Source: Pohlia nutans (taxonomy: Eukaryota; Streptophyta; Bryopsida; Bryales; Mniaceae). From it: DNA of 64,000 nt. A program made the position numbers and the translations under genes. A model generated the notes under the pieces. It ran no database searches and had not been told where the DNA came from. It saw only the letters and a program-made list of their open reading frames with translations. Below, piece by piece: positions 59,540 through 64,000 of the stretch (the stretch's first letter is position 1; every line of letters starts with the position of its first letter). The stretch lies in assembly GCA_022496805.1 (NCBI GenBank), contig CM040085.1, forward strand, positions 51,448,234 through 51,512,233, given 5' to 3'.

Positions 59540-62500
59540 CTAAGTTGTGGTAGTTTTGTCGTGGCATTTACACCTTGTTATTTCCCATAGTTCCAAGTCC
59601 TTCCCTCGCTCATATTCAACAATCTGTTGCTGCACCTGCTCTGTCGGAATCAGCCTACCCTCAAACTTCCATTCCAAGCCATTGCCATTGCCAGCACCTG
59701 AAACAAAAGGTGGATTTAAAACCCATAAACAATAATGCATCAGAGGACAAGATTTAACCCTTTGAAGCACCAGCGTCCATATTCTTGACGCTAGATGATT
59801 TCTGGCGTGTCTCTTCACCACCTATGGTGATGTTTTTCATCCATCCACAATTCTCTTGGTTCTTGTGCTAGTTCACTACCATTTGTACGGTATGGATCTT
59901 CAAAATAAGATATGGTGAATTTTTGAAAAATAACAAAAGTGGTTTCATTCTTACTTCAAAAAGTGAGATCTTAAAAATGATTTTCCAAAATAAGTAGAAT
60001 CAAATACTGGACATTATATCATCTCATAAGGTAGGAGCACCTAATTCCGACAGTGTACCCAATGCCGATAATTTCTTGACATGGTAGTCATCCTAGAACG
60101 TAAATCTAGGTAGATCATAGATAGCTTATCATTTTGGTCAACAAACAATAAGGGCTCTATGACGTGCTTAGATTTGCGTTTTGAAATGACTACCTTGTGT
60201 AGAAATTATCGGTATTGGGTACACTATCAGAATTGGGTGTTCCTACCTTAGTGCACATTATTCCAAATTCATTACAAAAAAAATTAATTAAAAATAGGTA
60301 ATTTGTGATTTTTAATTGAATTTCAAAAGAAAACCTTGAAAATTTTATTAAATTTTATTAATAATAAATATGATAAATCCAACCATACACATGTGATCTA
60401 CACATTGAGATTTACAACTTTTCTTTGTATATCAACTCCATTTTTGTGATTTGTCAAAAATTTATAACAAATCTTTGAAATCAATGGAAGATCTAGACGT
60501 TAACCCCTAAACGTCCAACCATCCAAAAAGTGAACGATGTACAGAATCAAACACAAATTTCTCATCTGTCATTGACTTTTTGCGGTGTGGATATTTTACT
60601 ATATATTTTATGGGCAGTTAGCTTCATGCATGTATGATCTGATTAGAAAGGGGATGATTTGTGAAAATTGTATGCTTCATTTCATGTTGTAGTGATTCAC
60701 CCAAAATTTTGAAGATTTTAGTGTAAAAGTGCTCTTAAAAAAGTCAACTCATAAAATTAAGCAACCAAAAAATCTCCAAAAATCACTACACTTAGGGTAT
60801 TACATTTCAACCAATCGCAACAAATTTCATGTACAAATTGTGAATATCTTATTTGTAATCAAATTACAAAAGAATTTTCAATTTTAAGTTTCAAATTTTA
60901 TACAAAAAATATTGGTGGTAGCAATTATAGATCTAACGCTATGGATAGAATCTAAAATTCATAATGTACAACTTTTATTCATATATCAAGTTCAAAATAT
61001 CCCTCTTAGTTACATTTTATAAGACATCTTTGAAATTCTCCAAATCTAGAGAGGGGTGAGGACGTTTAGGGGTTAACCCATGATTTAACCCATAAAGGAC
61101 AAATTCAATCAAGTGAAAAAATTAATTTAGATGAGACTAATTTATACATCACGGGCATCGATAAAAAAACATTGCATGTGTTGGTAAAAAAACAAATAAA
61201 TTTGAACAAAAGGAAGTCTACATTAGACCTACTCAAAACGTCTTAAGAAAAAAAAACATGAGACTTCTTTGTCCTTGTTCAAAATCCCACACCAAGGTCC
61301 ACAGGAAAATGTCAGGATTAAGGGGAGGTAGAAGCACCTAACTGTGACACACTCTAAGAAAGAGTTTTCGAGATACAGTATCATAATTAGGTGCTTCTAC
61401 CTTAGAGGCTACTATTGCTCTCACTTTTTAAGTAATTTCTCATACATGCAGGCTTAATGTACTTTCCTATGACCCTCATAGGAAAGACGAATTGTAATCC
61501 AAAATTGAAGACAGAATAATTTTTGAACAACCTCAGAATATTTTATGAATTGTCAAAGTTGAAAACCCTTAACCACCTATTTCCGTCCTCTACAAGTGAT
61601 AAAACATTTTATAAAGGTCCCTCACGGTTTTAGCATCCTCTACCTTGGATGCATCAGAGAAGATTGATGCTATGAGCTTTCCCAGAAACAGATAGTAAAA
61701 TAAATTTTCACCATCACCAAGTTTCACTTTTGATATAATCAGAAGAGGGGTGTTATATTGTCATGCTGAAAGGCAACGAAAGAGCGTTGTAGTGGAATAC
61801 CAGAAGCGTCTACAACAAAGGTGTCTATACAGGAATTGAAGGCTGGGAAACAAACTTGGTTACCTGATTCTCTTGTATGAAAGTAAGACCGAAAGTGCTT
61901 GTAGCCATTGGCAACAACATCTAGCTCATCCACGCTGAAGTTGTAGCGTTTCTCCAACGTCAAGAACAACGTCTATATCCATGTCCAATTACAAGGTTCA
62001 GAACAATGCATATGATCTCCAGTTCAGAAGCTTATTAAAAAACACATCTACTTCTGATACGGGTAGAAGACTACATCCGCGGCACGGTGTGCAACTCACT
62101 TCAGAAAGACCATTGATACCACTTAAGATAAGAATTTTAACTTTTATCTCCCTTGCTACAAAGAATAGACCACAAATTCAAGACCTCGGCCAGTACAGTA
62201 CAGTACAATGGGTTCAGCATTCATAGTGTAAGTTACGAGGTTAATGCTTTTGAGAGCGGTATACACCCTTGCACACATTTGAGAGGTAACGTCACCTTAT
62301 TAGCACCAAATGCCATGATCTTATCAAGTATCTCAAAGAATGCTTGTGTGAGTTCTCGGCTGTAAATCACGTCGGCAGCCAGAAGTACACTTGCACTTCT
62401 CGCTTCCTCAAGATCTTTTTCACTCCAGACATAAGCACTCTCATCCCTATCTCACAACAAGCTCATCACATTTAAACTCCACCAAAGGCATGGAAGCAAC

Positions 62501-64000
62501 TCTACTAGATTCCTGCACTCAGTTTGACCCCGCTTAAGAAAAAGCATCTGACTACCCCCTACATGAGAAACAACATTGGCAATTCGCTAACATCAGAACG
62601 AAGACAGTAAGAAACAAGATTTTCAACACATAAAGGAAAGTCCACCTTGTGGTTTCCTGCTCGTCTCCATCTTCAGCATCATAAGAAGCTGTGGGCGGCC
62701 AAGGTTGAAGCCAATCAAGCTTCCGGACTTGCACAGCCCCATCACCATGAACATATAAACTTGAGTTTGCCAGCACATTTCGTGTACAGTTGTGTAAGAT
62801 ATCCGCACCTCTGTCTGTACCCAGATTAGACCCATTCAGGAACAGTTGTTGAACACAGAAAATATACATGATCCTGTTTCATCAATAAAGAATGGCAACT
62901 ATCTTAATGTGTATCCAGTTTAGTGCACCTGACCAGTTATGAAAACTCGCTTGGCAGCTTTGGCCATCACAATCCCTGAAAGTCCTGCTCAATCCCAAAA
63001 AGAGAACAGAAATTTTTAGAACCGCTCACTAGTAATTATCAAAGAAATCCACAAAATTGAGTAAACTTTGACAACCTTACCTGTACCAGCACCAAGTTCT
63101 ATAGCATTTATGTTATGGAATTTCAGTGAAGAGCTTATAGTATCGAGAAGAAAATCCGCAAGCAGCAATGCTCCCCTCCATATCTGCAACAATGAATTAC
63201 AGGCCATGGTTTTGATCTCACCAAAGAACAGATCCAGGTTCAGAAAAAATCACTAAGAATGTGAACCACTAAGGTATTCATTGCAACAATGGGATCTATA
63301 AGTAACAATTAACTGTATTGTACCCACAATATGTGATTGCTAATTGCCTACAGAACGCTTCGTGCTAACAAGATGCTCAAGTCCCCTTGAATAACCAGGC
63401 AGAAGAAGCACAGAAAAACGGAATTTGACAAAAGATTTCGAGCCTCAAAACAAGGAAAAAACTGACTGCACCTATTCCACAACCTCCAAAAGGTAAAACA
63501 TAGGGAACATGTAATAGCATCAAGCATTACAGCAGACCAACTCCATTATAAAAACTGGTCTTCGTACCTGAAGACCTACGGCAGGGAGACGTGTTGTCAG
63601 CTGATGATGTATGGTAATTGTTTCTCCACGGAAACTACCTGTAAAAAAATATATATAAGGGCATTTCTTTAATTTCATCAAACAGGCCATTCGTCGTTGG
63701 ATTGGCCTAAGAACACACACCTTTTCAGCACAGAACCAAAACTCAGTAAGCTTTTTCTTGGTGGTTCAATCTTGAATCTGAAATAGCGCTAACACCTATT
63801 CACGGCATTATTCATCCAAGTTTTTACAGAAACAAGGTCAGCACCCCCACTTTGAATGACTACTGTACAAAGTTCAGTAGATGCAACGTACTTTGGCTAT
63901 GTCGATGCCTTTTGCGTCGCCTTTGCAGAATCAAATCACCACTATCATCACATGTGACATCAGTACTACTGACTGGAACATCACCCCCGTCATCAACATT
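59540..64000 (-). CDS. METTL22-like lysine methyltransferase, 5' end outside window
   Basis: Eight exons read in frame on the minus strand: 63892-64000 (partial), 63568-63638, 63081-63183, 62934-62975, 62646-62814, 62296-62446, 61864-61972 and 59540-59697. All have GT-AG borders and every phase agrees. The order matches the METTL21/22 class: GETITIHHQL, then IWRGALLLADFLLD, motif I ELGAGTG (S-adenosylmethionine binding), VFITDRGADIL, RKLDWLQPW, ASVLLAADVIYS, TLFLTLEKRYNF, and the terminal VEYERGKDLELWEI. The IWRGALLLADF sequence with the LE-rich end points to METTL22, a seven-beta-strand methyltransferase acting on protein lysines. The N-terminal exon is Asp/Ser- and then Arg/Lys-rich. The tail ends in four Thr. 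The last intron is 2.2 kb and full of transposons. Confidence 0.85.
59758..60499. mobile_element. TTAA MITE, family I, carrying a TA-flanked MITE
   Basis: The left end is CCCTTTGAAGCACC after TTAA (59754-59757). The body matches 8421-8968, apart from the insertion at 60029-60248. The right terminus is shortened and abuts the TTAA at 60500-60503 shared with the next element. It lies within the last METTL22-like intron. Confidence 0.65.
60029..60248. mobile_element. TA-flanked MITE with demonstrable empty sites
   Basis: TA at 60027-60028 and 60249-60250. Long inverted ends begin AGGTAGGAGCACCTAATTC and AGGTAGGAACACCCAATTC. Uninterrupted relatives of the target read CATCTCGTAGTGCATG near 8694 and, inverted, near 14117. 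Tc1/mariner-type. Confidence 0.8.
60504..61072. mobile_element. TTAA MITE, family II
   Basis: TTAA on both sides (60500-60503, 61073-61076) with identical inverted ends CCCCTAAACGTCC. Same family as 49762-50333 and 25309-25852. Confidence 0.8.
61087..61270. mobile_element. Degraded family III element, inverted
   Basis: Starts CCCATAAAGGACAAATTC after a TTTAA and ends near AAACATGAGACTTC, the reverse of the family III order. Within the METTL22-like intron. Confidence 0.5.
61328..61405. mobile_element. Short MITE, GGTAGAAGCACCTAA ends
   Basis: GGTAGAAGCACCTAACTGTGA and, inverted, GGTAGAAGCACCTAATTATGA enclose about 30 bases. The ends are like those of 60029-60248, so it is probably a small relative. 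Confidence 0.6.

Overview
The window is nuclear DNA from a land plant, and the overall look favours a non-seed plant such as a bryophyte. GC-rich exons with short GT-AG introns sit in a very AT-rich background full of small inverted-repeat transposons. The species cannot be named from the sequence alone. Six gene families are recognisable. The first is a cluster of major light-harvesting chlorophyll a/b proteins (LHCB): four intact copies, one broken copy and one orphan promoter. The others are a METTL22-type methyltransferase, an AWPM-19 membrane protein, an atypical plastid thioredoxin (ACHT type), a degenerate Plavaka-like (CACTA superfamily) transposase, and one multi-exon gene of unknown type.

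Layout. 1-4.1 kb: a long-inverted-repeat element holding a tRNA-derived SINE and an A-rich tandem repeat. 5.2-6.9 kb (-): unrecognised, possibly decayed multi-exon gene. 8.25-9.05 kb: nested TTAA-flanked elements. 10.4-12.3 kb (+): Plavaka-like transposase. 13-15.3 kb: more MITEs. 16.2-17.4 kb (-): LHCB copy 1 with a GATAAG/CCAAT/TATA promoter. 20.2-20.8 kb (-): LHCB pseudogene, its promoter split by a 1.2-kb palindromic foldback element. 27.3-28.3 kb (-) and 33.9-34.9 kb (-): LHCB copies 3 and 4. 38.6-40.0 kb: second foldback element. 41.06-41.47 kb (+): LHCB promoter without a gene. 42.4-43.4 kb (+): LHCB copy 5. 45.2-45.8 kb (-): ACHT thioredoxin. 46.8-51.5 kb: gene-free block bounded by ~330-bp inverted repeats. 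53.2-55.3 kb (-): AWPM-19. 59.5 kb to the window edge (-): METTL22-like gene whose last intron is packed with MITEs.

How it works together. The LHCB genes encode plastid-targeted LHCII apoproteins that bind chlorophyll a/b and carotenoids around photosystem II. Copies 2-5 share a promoter several hundred bases long, so they are probably co-regulated. Copy 1 has a different promoter, a different first exon and a more basic mature N-terminus. The ACHT-type thioredoxin is also expected to act in plastids on redox signals, but nothing in the sequence links it to the LHCB genes. The array records repeated duplication, one inversion, one internal deletion and transposon insertion, and several insertions can be polarised because empty-site copies lie in the same window.
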